Under the pieces are notes generated by a model. That model saw only the letters and a program-made list of their open reading frames with translations. It was not told where the DNA came from and did no database searches. Positions 9,515-17,968 of a DNA stretch of 64,000 nt are shown here, one piece after another. The position numbers and the translations under genes were made by a program. How positions within the stretch are numbered: the first letter of the stretch is position 1; each line of letters opens with the position of its first letter. The stretch covers positions 1 through 64,000 of the forward strand of contig NZ_JACDIT010000005.1 of NCBI RefSeq assembly GCF_013839445.1, read 5' to 3'. The DNA comes from Chthonobacter albigriseus. Lineage in GTDB: Bacteria; Pseudomonadota; Alphaproteobacteria; Rhizobiales; Pleomorphomonadaceae.

Positions 9515-10243
9515 TCAATGGCCCTTCGACTGACGGTCCAACCAGTCCAGGACATGCCGGACGCTTCCGATGCGCTTCTCGGCAAGGCTCGGGCCTTCGC
9601 CGACCTTTACGCCGTAGCCACCGAGAGCCGTCGCCGCACGCATGCCGTCCTCGTCCGTCACATCGTCGCCGATGAAGACCGGGCGGCGGCCGCTGAACGG
9701 AGACTGGCGCATCCCGTCCTCCACGGCAGTGGCCTTGGAGTAGCCCGACGGCTTGACCTCGACGACCATCTTGCCGGCGAGGACGGACAGGTCGGCATAC
9801 GGGGCGGCGAGGTCGTGGACGAGGGCGATGATGTCCTCCCCCCGCTCCGGTGCAGCCCTGTAGTGGATCGCGATTGAGAGGCCCTTGTCCTCTACCCGCA
9901 CCCGCTCATCGGCGATGCCGCTACCCACGAGGCTCGCTCGTACGCTCTCCAGGCTCTCTGGAGGCTGGACACGGATCACCGGGTCCCCGGTGTTCCAGCG
10001 GTTTTCCATGCCGTGAAGTCCGCTTGCTGCAAATCGGGCGGGTGAAAGGTAGCTGTCCAGGGCATGGACGGCGCGGCCGCTGACAACGGCCAGCGCGCCC
10101 CCCAGTCGGGCGCTCAGACGATCGATCAGCGCCGGCAGATGGCGCGGCACGACGATGTCGTCGGGTCGCGGCGCGATCTCCACCAGCGTCCCGTCGAAAT
10201 CGAGAAAAAGGGCGTCGCCGTCAGGCTCAAGGTCCAGAAGCAT
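9515..10243 (-). CDS. otsB: Trehalose-6-phosphate phosphatase
   Basis: This 242-aa HAD-family phosphatase removes the phosphate from trehalose 6-phosphate. The nucleophile motif is LDFDGT with Asp15 and Asp17; the sugar-contact SGLHG motif, the lysine in KMVVEVKPSG and the metal-binding GDDVTDEDG follow. The open frame runs upstream into the preceding gene, but the methionine at 10243 gives a start at the normal family position. The stop abuts the otsA start. The 44-bp gap from the upstream dehydrogenase suggests one transcript. Confidence 0.95.
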   Translation of the reverse strand: MLLDLEPDGDALFLDFDGTLVEIAPRPDDIVVPRHLPALIDRLSARLGGALAVVSGRAVHALDSYLSPARFAASGLHGMENRWNTGDPVIRVQPPESLESVRASLVGSGIADERVRVEDKGLSIAIHYRAAPERGEDIIALVHDLAAPYADLSVLAGKMVVEVKPSGYSKATAVEDGMRQSPFSGRRPVFIGDDVTDEDGMRAATALGGYGVKVGEGPSLAEKRIGSVRHVLDWLDRQSKGH

Positions 10244-10287
10244 GTGCAGGAAACGCCATACAACCGGACATGTTCCCGCGCGTGCGA

Positions 10288-11253
10288 TCAGGTGCGCGGC
10301 CAGGGCGTCTCGGGGACAGGCGTCAGGGGCCTGCTCTGCCGGAACCACGAAAAGAGGTTGTCCACCTGAAGATCGCCCATTGCCCGGCGCGTGGGAATCG
10401 AAGCTGAGGCGACGTGAGGAAGGAGGACGGTTCCCTCCATCTCCAGCAAGCCTGGATGGACGCGGGGTTCGTCCTCGAAAACGTCGAGACCGGCGCCGAG
10501 GATCGTGCGCTCCCGAAGCGCGGTGACAAGGGCGGCTTCGTCCACGACGCTGCCGCGGCCGACGTTGACCAGGATGCCGTTCTCGCCCAAGGCTGACAGC
10601 ACTTTCGCGTCGACCTTGTGGAAAGTGGCGGGCCCGCCGGGGGCGACGACCATCAGCGTGTCGACGGCGGCCGCCAGGCCTTCCAAGGTCTCGAAGTAGG
10701 GGTAGGAGACGTCTTCCACAGGCCGGCGGTTGTGGTAGGCGATCGTCATTCCGAAGGCTTCGGCTCGCCTTGCGATCGCCTTGCCGATACGGCCGAAGCC
10801 GAAGATGCCGAGGCGACGGCCCTGCAGGGAGGCTGGCGTCAGGCGATAGGCCCCCTCGGCGGACCATCGGCCGGCCCGCAGCCAACGCTCCGCAGCGGAC
10901 AGTTCGCGCACCGTCATCAACAGGAGGCCCATCGCCGTGTCGGCGACTTCCTCGGTGAGCACATTCGGCGTGTTGGTGACGACGACGCCGCGCCGGGCCG
11001 CTGCGACCACGTCGACGGGGTCGTAACCGACGCCGAAATGGGCGATGAGCTCCAGAGCCGGCAGGCTGTCGATGAGGGCAGCGTCGGCCCCCGCGCTGCC
11101 GGCTGTCGCGATGGCGCGCACCTTTGGCGCGATCGCCTTCAAGAGTTCCGCCGGATCGTCGGCCTGCCCAAGGTTGTGGACGACGAACGCGGCGGAAAGC
11201 CGATCGGCGACATGAGCCATGGGGCGGCCAGTCGTCAGGACGTGGATCTCCAA
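10288..11253 (-). CDS. D-2-hydroxyacid dehydrogenase (glyoxylate/hydroxypyruvate reductase type)
   Basis: This 321-aa NAD(P)H-dependent enzyme probably reduces glyoxylate or hydroxypyruvate, or oxidises a related D-2-hydroxyacid. The Rossmann motif GFGRIGKA is near residue 154; the catalytic Arg is in NVGRGSVVDE, the Glu in FEDEP and the His in LLPHVASAS. The basic residues after the second strand (HNRR) favour NADPH. The start is a TTG at 11253 with AAGGAGGG 5-6 nt upstream. It sits between a LacI regulator and otsBA, so it may be controlled by that regulator. Confidence 0.88.
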   Translation of the reverse strand: MEIHVLTTGRPMAHVADRLSAAFVVHNLGQADDPAELLKAIAPKVRAIATAGSAGADAALIDSLPALELIAHFGVGYDPVDVVAAARRGVVVTNTPNVLTEEVADTAMGLLLMTVRELSAAERWLRAGRWSAEGAYRLTPASLQGRRLGIFGFGRIGKAIARRAEAFGMTIAYHNRRPVEDVSYPYFETLEGLAAAVDTLMVVAPGGPATFHKVDAKVLSALGENGILVNVGRGSVVDEAALVTALRERTILGAGLDVFEDEPRVHPGLLEMEGTVLLPHVASASIPTRRAMGDLQVDNLFSWFRQSRPLTPVPETPWPRT

Positions 11254-11308
11254 CGGACCCTCCTTGGGAATGCAAGACGGATGTGTGAGGCGGGCGCGGC
11301 CGTTCCGC

Positions 11309-12355
11309 TCACTTCGCGGCCACGATGCTGGAATCCCGCATCTCCAGTTGAGGCGGGATCAGGAGCCGCTGGAAAGGCGGCTCCTCGCCCTCGATGAGAG
11401 CCTTGATGGCGCGAGCCGCCTCTTTGCCGATCTCGTCCGACCCGTTCTTCACGGTGGTCAGCGAAGGCGCCCAGGTCTCCGATCCATCGACGTCGTCGTA
11501 TCCGGTCACGGCAATATCCACACCGGGCTTGAGCCCGACCTTGGTCAGGCCGGACATGACGCCGAAAGCGATCAGATCGTTGAAACAGACCACCGCCGTC
11601 GGGCGCGGCTCCAGTGCGAGCAGACGCTCCGTCGCCGCCCAGCCGTCGGCTTGGGTCATCAGTTCCGGGACGTCGGCCACAGGCTCCAGCCCTGCCTCCC
11701 TCATCGCCGCCAGGAATCCGCCATGCCGGTCCCGGCCGGCCGAGGTCTGGCGGCGTCCACCCACGATGGCGAGGCGCCGATGGCCCTTGGAGATGAGGTG
11801 CCGGGTGATCTCGTACATGCCGCGGAAGTCGTCTCCGCGCACGCTCGGCGCGGTGGCGCCATCCACGTCGCGGCAGATGATCGTGACCGGCGTTCCCGTC
11901 CGCACAATCGCGTCGATGTCCGCGGCGGTGGTACCGACGGAAGGGCAGATCACCAGGCCGTCGGCGTTCTGCTGCTGAAGCACCTGGACGAAGTTGCGCT
12001 GGCGGCTGATCTCGTCACGGTGATTGCAGATGAGAATGGTAAAGCCGTAGGCCTCCAGTTCCTGCTCGACCGCCCTGAAGACCTCCGCGAAATAGGGGTT
12101 CAGAACATCGTGGACCACGACGCCGACGATGTCGGTGCGGGAGGTCCTGAGGCTGGCTGCCTGCCTGTTGTAGATGTAGCCGAGTTCCAGCGCGAGCGCC
12201 TGAACCTTCTTGCGCGTCTCCGCGGAGACCGCGGGGTTGTCGCGCAAGGCTAGGGATACCGTCGCCGTCGAGACATCGAGTTGAGCCGCGAGCTGGCTCA
12301 ACGTAATGCGCCGGCGGCGCGATCTCCGGACGTCGTCCGGACTGGGGGCCACCAT
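11309..12355 (-). CDS. LacI-family transcriptional regulator
   Basis: The 348-aa protein has the LacI helix-turn-helix (about residues 16-40, TLSQLAAQLDVSTATVSLAL), hinge helix (RQAASLRTSRT) and a periplasmic-binding-protein-like ligand domain. A sugar or sugar-acid effector is expected from the family. It is 55 bp upstream of the dehydrogenase and in line with otsB, otsA and eda, so local control of those carbon-metabolism genes is a reasonable inference. An AAAGGGA ribosome-binding site precedes the ATG. I could not pick out its operator with confidence. Confidence 0.92.
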   Translation of the reverse strand: MVAPSPDDVRRSRRRRITLSQLAAQLDVSTATVSLALRDNPAVSAETRKKVQALALELGYIYNRQAASLRTSRTDIVGVVVHDVLNPYFAEVFRAVEQELEAYGFTILICNHRDEISRQRNFVQVLQQQNADGLVICPSVGTTAADIDAIVRTGTPVTIICRDVDGATAPSVRGDDFRGMYEITRHLISKGHRRLAIVGGRRQTSAGRDRHGGFLAAMREAGLEPVADVPELMTQADGWAATERLLALEPRPTAVVCFNDLIAFGVMSGLTKVGLKPGVDIAVTGYDDVDGSETWAPSLTTVKNGSDEIGKEAARAIKALIEGEEPPFQRLLIPPQLEMRDSSIVAAK

Positions 12356-12425
12356 GGAAGATCCCTTTACTGGGAATTATCGTGGGCTCAATTGGCAGGG
12401 AAGTTACGGGGCCGTCAATGTCTGA

Positions 12426-13406
12426 TCAAGCCGGACCTGCATCTTCCACGGTACCCTTCACCGCTCTTTCTCGGTGGAGGAGATAGAGGCCCGACGCGAT
12501 GATGATGGATGCACCGACCAGCGTGTGGACCGTCGGGACGTCGCCGAAGACGAAATAGCCGGCTGTCAGCATGGAGATCAGCTGGAAATAGCCGAAAGGC
12601 GCGAGGATCGAAGCCGGCGCATAGCGGTGGGCGCTGATGACGAGGAAGTGGCCGAAGCCGCCGGAGATGCCCGTCACCAGCATCAACGAGATCACGAACC
12701 AACTGTCCGGCGGCACCCAGATGGCCGGCATGAACGGCAGCAGGACGATCGTCGGCACGCCGGCGAGCACCAGGGTCATGCTGCCGGCGGTCTCGGAGCC
12801 GGCCAACATGCGCGTGAGAATGGCGTATCCGGAGTAGCAACTGACGGAGGCGAGCGAGAACAGCATCGCCCAGTGGAAGCTGTCGGCGCCGGGCCGCGTG
12901 ACAACCAGGACGCCGAGGAAGCCGACGCCAATGGCCGCAAGCCTGCGCGGCCCGACCCGCTCACCCAGGAACACGAAGGACAACGCGGCAATGAGGAGCG
13001 GCGACAGGAAGGCGATCGTCACCGTCTCGGCCAACTGCAGGTGGCGGATCGCAACGAAGTTGAAGGCGGTGACGCAAATCAGAAGAAGCGCGCGGAAAAC
13101 CTGGATGACCGGACGGCGGACGCGCCAGGACGTTGGCGAAGAGATCGGATTGAGGACTATGGCCGCCAGAACGAAGTGGAAGGCATAGCGCGCCCAGACG
13201 ATCTCGAGGACCGGGATACCCTTTTCGCCAAGCTTCTTGGCTGCCACGTCGAGAACCGAGAAGAGCGTCACCCCGCCCATCATGAGCAGGATGCCGCGCA
13301 TACGCGCGCCTCGTTCGGCGTCCCTCAACAGGCCGCGCTGTTCTGTCGGGGACGCCGGTCCCGCCATGTCCGCCACGCCTGATCCCATCCTCGGTCCGAC
13401 TGCCAT
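12426..13406 (-). CDS. EamA/DMT-family transporter
   Basis: This roughly 326-aa inner membrane protein has ten predicted helices in two tandem EamA halves, the fold of drug/metabolite exporters (RhtA/YdcZ relatives). Conserved features include the LDVAAKKL segment after helix 1, the WARYAFHF helix and the second-half LAGVPTIV/PFGYFQLI stretches. Substrate is unknown. The start is uncertain: the ATG at 13406 has a weak ribosome-binding site, while one at 13301 has GAGG well placed and begins MRGILLMM as many relatives do. The upstream gene is marR and the gap holds a perfect palindrome. Confidence 0.88.
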   Translation of the reverse strand: MAVGPRMGSGVADMAGPASPTEQRGLLRDAERGARMRGILLMMGGVTLFSVLDVAAKKLGEKGIPVLEIVWARYAFHFVLAAIVLNPISSPTSWRVRRPVIQVFRALLLICVTAFNFVAIRHLQLAETVTIAFLSPLLIAALSFVFLGERVGPRRLAAIGVGFLGVLVVTRPGADSFHWAMLFSLASVSCYSGYAILTRMLAGSETAGSMTLVLAGVPTIVLLPFMPAIWVPPDSWFVISLMLVTGISGGFGHFLVISAHRYAPASILAPFGYFQLISMLTAGYFVFGDVPTVHTLVGASIIIASGLYLLHRERAVKGTVEDAGPA

Positions 13407-13462
13407 CCGAAGCCAGAGTATCGGTAAAGAGCGGCATCGATGGGGCTGAGGTCGGCATGGCC

Positions 13463-13483
13463 GCCATGCAAGCCTTGCATGGC
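13463..13483. promoter_or_regulatory. Perfect 21-bp palindrome between marR and the EamA gene
   Basis: Arms of 10 bp (13463-13472 and 13474-13483, GCCATGCAAG and its complement) flank a single base. One-base spacing suits a dimeric regulator site better than an RNA hairpin. It lies 7 bp past the marR stop and about 60 bp ahead of the longest EamA start. MarR binding is an inference from position only. Confidence 0.4.
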
Positions 13484-13490
13484 TGCGGGA

Positions 13491-13985
13491 TTAGAGGACC
13501 GGCTGGGCGGCGAGTTCGTCCGGGATCTCCTCGTCTTCCGCTTCGTCGGCCTCGCCTGCTGGCAGCAGGTTGCGCTCCACCATGCGCAGGAGCTTGCGAA
13601 GGCGCTTGCGGTCCTTTTCGTCGAGACCGGCGAGTGCTTCCTTCTCAACCCGCTTCCAGGCGGTGTCGATGGCAGCGAGGCGTTCCCGGCCGAGGTCGGT
13701 GAGGTAGACACGGGCAAGCCGGCCGTCGGAGGCAGAAACCTGCCGAGTCACGAGTCCCTGGGCGCCAAGGCGCGAGATCATCTTCGTCACGGTGGGAGGC
13801 TGGACGACCAGGGCTGCGGCCAGCTCCGACATGGACTGGCCATCCTCGGCCTCGAGCGCCTTCAGCACCACCTCCTGGCCGGGGTGCAGTCCGATCCGGC
13901 CCAGATGGACCCCCGCGCGCGTGCGATGTGCCCGCGCCGCCTGGGCTAGGCGAAAGGTCACGCTCTTTCGGTGGTTGAAGCTCAT
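13491..13985 (-). CDS. MarR-family transcriptional regulator
   Basis: The 164-aa protein has the MarR winged helix: LHPGQEVVLKAL, the recognition helix region LVVQPPTVTKMISRL (about residues 60-75) and the wing with the conserved D-x-R in SASDGRLARVYLT. The C-terminal tail (about 20 residues) is unusually acidic. MarR dimers usually repress neighbouring efflux or catabolic genes and respond to small aromatic compounds or oxidation; here the downstream EamA exporter is the natural candidate target. Start supported by GGAGGA 6 nt upstream. Confidence 0.92.
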   Translation of the reverse strand: MSFNHRKSVTFRLAQAARAHRTRAGVHLGRIGLHPGQEVVLKALEAEDGQSMSELAAALVVQPPTVTKMISRLGAQGLVTRQVSASDGRLARVYLTDLGRERLAAIDTAWKRVEKEALAGLDEKDRKRLRKLLRMVERNLLPAGEADEAEDEEIPDELAAQPVL

Positions 13986-14042
13986 CAGGATCCTCCGGCT
14001 GCAGCAACTGGACGACCTCTTCTCGCACAGCCGTGTGTCACT

Positions 14043-14072
14043 TATTTAGGTGGTGAACAGCAACCCTGTCGA
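14043..14072 (-). promoter_or_regulatory. marR promoter overlapping an imperfect palindrome
   Basis: On the minus strand TCGACA (14067-14072) and TAAATA (14043-14048) are 18 bp apart. The -10 lies inside an imperfect dyad CACTTATTTAGGTG (14039-14052, 10 of 14 positions symmetric). This is the expected geometry for MarR autorepression, but the dyad is not similar to the palindrome at 13463. Confidence 0.4.
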
Positions 14073-14165
14073 GGCGGCAGACCGCACGCCGTGGCGATCG
14101 GCTGTGCGCCGTGCTAAACGGACGCGACTTTTCCGATCGCCGCTCGACCCACCTGAGGTGATGAC

Positions 14166-15215
14166 ATGACCGCACAGTCCGGCGGGGCCGTCCCCGTCAC
14201 CGTCCTCACCGGCTATCTCGGCGCCGGCAAGACGACCCTTCTCAATCGCATTCTCACCGAAGACCACGGCAAGCGGTACGCTGTGATCGTGAACGAGTTC
14301 GGGGAGATCGGCATCGACAACGACCTGATCGTCGACACCGACGAAGAGGTCTACGAGATGAACAACGGGTGCATCTGCTGCACCGTGCGCGGAGACCTGA
14401 TCCGGGTCGTGGAGAACTTGGCCAAACGCAAAGGCTCGTTCGACGCGATCATCGTGGAGACCACCGGCCTGGCCGATCCGGCGCCGGTGGCCCAGACCTT
14501 CTTCATGGATGAGGAAGTGCGGAAGATGTCGCGGCTCGACGCCGTGGTGACTGTGGTCGATGCCAAGCACCTGATGGCCCGGCTGGCGGACACGCCGGAG
14601 GCGGAGGACCAGGTGGCCTTCGCGGATGTGATCGTCCTGAACAAGACCGATCTGGTGACCGCTGACGAACTGGCCGAGGTGGAGGCGACGATCCGGCAGC
14701 TCAACCCGTATGCGCGGATCCACAAGACCCAGCGCTCGGCGGTGCCGCTGGACGCGATCCTGGACAAGGGCGCCTTCGACCTGGACCGGATCCTGTCGCT
14801 GGATCCCCGTTTCCTGGACGCGGACGACGATCATGTCTGCGGGCCGGACTGCGACCACGATCATCACCACCACGGTCACGATCACCATCATCACCACGAC
14901 CACCACCACGGTCGACACGATACGGAGGTGACCTCCATCTCGCTGCGGGGCGGCGACCTCGATCCCGCCAAGATCCTGCAATGGATCGGCGAGGTGACGC
15001 AGGTGGAAGGGCCGAACATTCTTCGCCTGAAGGGGATCCTGGCGTTCAAGGACGAGCCCAAGCGCTACGTGGTGCAGGGTGTCCACATGATCGTGGAGGG
15101 CGACCTGCAGCGCGATTGGCGACCGGACGAGGCTCGCGAGAGCCGTCTGGTGTTTATCGGCCGGCACCTGAACCGGAGCGCGCTGGAGAAGAGCTTCCGG
15201 GATTGCCTGGCTTGA
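14166..15215 (+). CDS. COG0523 (CobW/P47K) metal-chaperone GTPase
   Basis: This 349-aa G3E-type GTPase probably delivers a metal ion (zinc, cobalt or other) to a client enzyme. The P-loop GYLGAGKTT is at 16-24, the metal-binding CxCC motif at 69-72 (CICC), the Walker B-like ETTGLADP at about 98, and the base-recognition NKTD at 159-162. A histidine-rich insert (residues 223-251, 16 His in 29) follows the GTPase domain and should bind several metal ions. The CobW C-terminal domain (about 255-349) is complete. I found no convincing Zur box in the 180-bp divergent gap. A WD40 protein follows closely. Confidence 0.93.
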   Translation: MTAQSGGAVPVTVLTGYLGAGKTTLLNRILTEDHGKRYAVIVNEFGEIGIDNDLIVDTDEEVYEMNNGCICCTVRGDLIRVVENLAKRKGSFDAIIVETTGLADPAPVAQTFFMDEEVRKMSRLDAVVTVVDAKHLMARLADTPEAEDQVAFADVIVLNKTDLVTADELAEVEATIRQLNPYARIHKTQRSAVPLDAILDKGAFDLDRILSLDPRFLDADDDHVCGPDCDHDHHHHGHDHHHHHDHHHGRHDTEVTSISLRGGDLDPAKILQWIGEVTQVEGPNILRLKGILAFKDEPKRYVVQGVHMIVEGDLQRDWRPDEARESRLVFIGRHLNRSALEKSFRDCLA

Positions 15216-15293
15216 ACGGGGCTCCCTCGGGCTCGATTCCCCGGCCGCGGGCGTGTAGACAGGCCCGATAATCATGCAGCACGGAGCCCGGGT

Positions 15294-16262
15294 TTGCCCG
15301 CCATCGAACCGATCGCACTGAGTGGCTACATCGTCTGGGCCGGGTTTGTCGGCGCAACGCCGGTGTTCGCCTCCGGAACCGGCGCTGTGACGTTCGGAAC
15401 CGAGCCAAGGGTCGTTACGCCATCGGGCGCGATCCTGGCTGCGGTGCGCGACCCGGATGGGCGGAGCCTTGTCATCGGAACAGATGATGGGAAGGTGTTC
15501 CGCCTGAACGATGCCGGCGAGAGCACTGCGCTTGCCGACAAGGGGCGGAAGTGGATCGACCAGGTCGCGGTAGGCAACGGCGGGCTGGTCGCCTTCGCGT
15601 CGGGTCGGACCGCATGGGTCCGAGAAGCCTCCGGCAAGGAGCACGAACTGACGCGCCCTCGCGCTGTGGGTGGACTCGCCTTCTTCCCGAAAGGACTGCG
15701 ACTGGCCGTCGCCGGCTATGGCGGCGTTGGGCTCTGGTATCCCGGAACCGCGGCGGCCCCCCAGGAGCTGGAGTGGAAGGGCAGTCACATCGCCGTCACC
15801 GTCTCGCCGGATGGCGCGAATGTCGTGACGTCGATGCAGGAGAATGCCCTGCACGGCTGGCGGCTGCGGGACGGGCAGCACATGCGGATGTCGGGCTATC
15901 CGGCCAAGCCCAAGGTGATGTCCTGGTCCGCCAAGGGCCGCTTCCTGGCAACCTCCGGAGCGCAGGCCTCGATCGCGTGGCCTTTCCATTTCAAGGACGG
16001 CCCGATGGGCAAGCGGCCGCTGGAACTGGGCGCGCGCAAGGAGATGGTCACCTCGGTCGCCTGTCATCCGGTGGAGGAGATTGCCGCGATCGGGTATGAC
16101 GACGGCATGATCCTGCTCGTCCGGTTCTCCGACGGTGAAGAGATCCTCCTGCGCCCCCCGGGCAACGGTGCCATCTCGGCTCTCGGCTGGGACAAGTCCG
16201 GCCTGGAACTCGCGTTCGGAACCGAGGAAGGCGCCGGCGGCGTCGTCAACCTCGCCGCCTGA
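15294..16262 (+). CDS. WD40-repeat beta-propeller protein
   Basis: This 322-aa protein is built of repeated 40-residue blocks with the rhythm of WD40 blades, for example GTDDGKVFRL, AGYGGVGLWY, SPDGANVVTS, SWSAKGRFLATSG and GYDDGMILLVRF. It has no signal peptide and is likely a cytoplasmic interaction platform. The start is a TTG at 15294 with GGAG 8 nt upstream; no in-frame ATG is available. It begins 78 bp after the COG0523 GTPase, and this pairing is familiar in alphaproteobacteria, so a role in metal delivery is plausible but unproven. Confidence 0.82.
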   Translation: MPAIEPIALSGYIVWAGFVGATPVFASGTGAVTFGTEPRVVTPSGAILAAVRDPDGRSLVIGTDDGKVFRLNDAGESTALADKGRKWIDQVAVGNGGLVAFASGRTAWVREASGKEHELTRPRAVGGLAFFPKGLRLAVAGYGGVGLWYPGTAAAPQELEWKGSHIAVTVSPDGANVVTSMQENALHGWRLRDGQHMRMSGYPAKPKVMSWSAKGRFLATSGAQASIAWPFHFKDGPMGKRPLELGARKEMVTSVACHPVEEIAAIGYDDGMILLVRFSDGEEILLRPPGNGAISALGWDKSGLELAFGTEEGAGGVVNLAA

Positions 16263-16302
16263 GGGGTTGCTTGCCCCGCTCCCCCGGAACAGTGGTTCTC
16301 TC

Positions 16303-17442
16303 ATGTCGGCGCCGTTTCCCCGCCCCACACGGATCTCGCTCGCCGAACAGGCGGCGCTCAATAGCCGGTACGAATCCTTCGCACGAGACGGGCGGCTGCT
16401 GCCGATCAAGGTGACGGCCTTCTACCGCGCCAAGATCGACGCGGAGGTGGCCGCGCTCGGGCATACGGAAGGCCCGCTCCATCGCGGGGTTTATCCCTCC
16501 CGCGAACGCTTCAGCGTGGCCGCCGGCCACGAAGTGGCCGATTGGGTGGACGACCGGGCGAACATGCCGGTCACCGGATCGCAGACGATCATCCACAAGT
16601 ACCCGGACCGGGTGCTCTTCATGCCGACGTCGGTCTGCGCGGCCCACTGCCAGTATTGCTTCCGCCAGGACGTGTTGACGGACCAGCACGGGGAGGGGCG
16701 GACCGACGTTCAACGCGAGTTGGCGGCGCTGACGCGATATCTGGACGGCAAACGCGGCGTTTCCGAGGTCATCCTGTCCGGTGGGGATCCGATGACCCTG
16801 CCGCTGCGCGATCTCTCGCTGATCCTCAGGACCTTGCGTGAGATCCCCCAGATCCGATCGCTTCGCATCCATTCAAGGACTCTCGCTTTCGCACCGAAGG
16901 TGTTCGCCGATCCCGCGAAAGTGGCGCTGCTGGCGGAGACCGGCGTCCGGCTGGTTCTCCACTTCATCCATCCCTACGAGATTTGCGGCGAGGTGGAGGC
17001 CGTGCTGCGGCTTCTCAGACGGAGCGGTATCCGGCTCTACAATCATTTCCCGCTGCTGCGCGGAATCAACGACCACGTCTCGGTGATCGCCGCGCTGATC
17101 GAGAAGCTCGACGAACTCTCGGTGCGCACACTCTCCATCTACGTGCCCGAACCGATCCGCCATTCGGCGCCCTACCGGGTGCCGCTGAAGCGGATCTTTG
17201 CGATCCAGGACAGCCTTACCCAATCGACGCCCAGCTGGGTGAACGCGATCCGCTTCACCCTCGACAGTCCGCTCGGCAAGGTCCGGCGTGAGCAGATCAG
17301 CAAATGGGACGAGGCACGTGGCCTCGTCACCTTCCGACGCGAGGGCCGCGAGATCGTCTATCCGGACTTTCCCGCAGCCCTCGATGTGCCGGGAGATCCC
17401 TCCATCATGCTGTGGAAAGAGGCGACGCCAGCGGCGCCCTGA
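16303..17442 (+). CDS. Lysine 2,3-aminomutase-family radical SAM enzyme
   Basis: The 379-aa protein carries the radical SAM cluster motif at Cys112, Cys116 and Cys119 (CAAHCQYC), followed by the SGGDPM motif that contacts SAM. It matches the KamA/EpmB family in size and order. The usual PLP-lysine loop (DAPGGGGK) is replaced by a shorter LDSPLGK near residue 330, whose lysine may still hold PLP. The reaction is therefore a 1,2-amino shift on lysine or a related amino acid, or EF-P lysine modification; no epmA or efp lies nearby. Start chosen at the ATG 40 bp after the WD40 gene. It overlaps the convergent membrane gene by 38 bp. Confidence 0.85.
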   Translation: MSAPFPRPTRISLAEQAALNSRYESFARDGRLLPIKVTAFYRAKIDAEVAALGHTEGPLHRGVYPSRERFSVAAGHEVADWVDDRANMPVTGSQTIIHKYPDRVLFMPTSVCAAHCQYCFRQDVLTDQHGEGRTDVQRELAALTRYLDGKRGVSEVILSGGDPMTLPLRDLSLILRTLREIPQIRSLRIHSRTLAFAPKVFADPAKVALLAETGVRLVLHFIHPYEICGEVEAVLRLLRRSGIRLYNHFPLLRGINDHVSVIAALIEKLDELSVRTLSIYVPEPIRHSAPYRVPLKRIFAIQDSLTQSTPSWVNAIRFTLDSPLGKVRREQISKWDEARGLVTFRREGREIVYPDFPAALDVPGDPSIMLWKEATPAAP

Positions 17443-17812
17443 CCCCGGCGGGCCTCCATACGACATAGCCGAACATCAGCGCGGCGATGAAGACGACGAT
17501 GGAGGAGAGGGCGACGATCGGCTCCAGGGCGGGATTGCCGAGCAGCATGTAGGCGAGAGCCGGGAACATGACGACTACACCCACGGTGTGCAGCGCCCAG
17601 ATGATCCGCGGCAGCCTGCCCTCGGCCTTGGCAGGGTAGAGGGCGAAATAGGCCCCGTAGATCGACATCACCACGAAGCCGAGCAGGTTCAGGTGAGCAT
17701 GGGCGGAGTAGATGGTGTGGACCCCCGAGGCGGCCATCCCGATTCCGGCACCCATGCCGATCAGCAGCAAACAGATCGCGGTCTTGAAGTAGAGTTGAGC
17801 AGTCGTGTTCAT
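17405..17812 (-). CDS. Small four-helix HAHLNLLG membrane protein
   Basis: This 135-aa inner membrane protein has four hydrophobic helices. Helix 2 begins with SAHAHLNLLGF, a His-x-His pattern resembling helices of haem-copper oxidase or NO reductase large subunits, where such histidines bind haem. Databases tend to call such proteins cytochrome c oxidase subunit I-like; alone it is too short to be an oxidase. Haem binding is an inference. Its 3' end overlaps the aminomutase gene by 38 bp, tail to tail. Confidence 0.7.
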   Translation of the reverse strand: MNTTAQLYFKTAICLLLIGMGAGIGMAASGVHTIYSAHAHLNLLGFVVMSIYGAYFALYPAKAEGRLPRIIWALHTVGVVVMFPALAYMLLGNPALEPIVALSSIVVFIAALMFGYVVWRPAGVRAPLASPLSTA

Positions 17813-17968
17813 TTTTTCCCCCGTTGCTTCGACAAAGAAGCACCCCCGGGCGCGACCATACGCCCGAGGATGGGGAATTCCAATATTGACCGCGGGTGCG
17901 ATCCGATCGGTACTTGTTACAGCGGCGCCGTCGAGGACATCCCACGAAGCGGTCGTTATTTCTTCTGG

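Noticed and set aside
14040..14165. Possible Zur box ahead of the metal GTPase gene
   Set aside because: No sequence close to the alphaproteobacterial Zur dyad is present.
14840..14920. CAC/CAT-rich run that looks like a simple-sequence repeat
   Set aside because: It is the coding sequence of the His-rich insert in the GTPase; codons are mixed and the frame is kept.
14046..16409. 787-codon minus-strand open frame across the metal GTPase and WD40 genes
   Set aside because: It spans two genes and their gap and is antisense to clear GTPase motifs. The His-rich insert simply gives Val/Met-rich antisense sequence.
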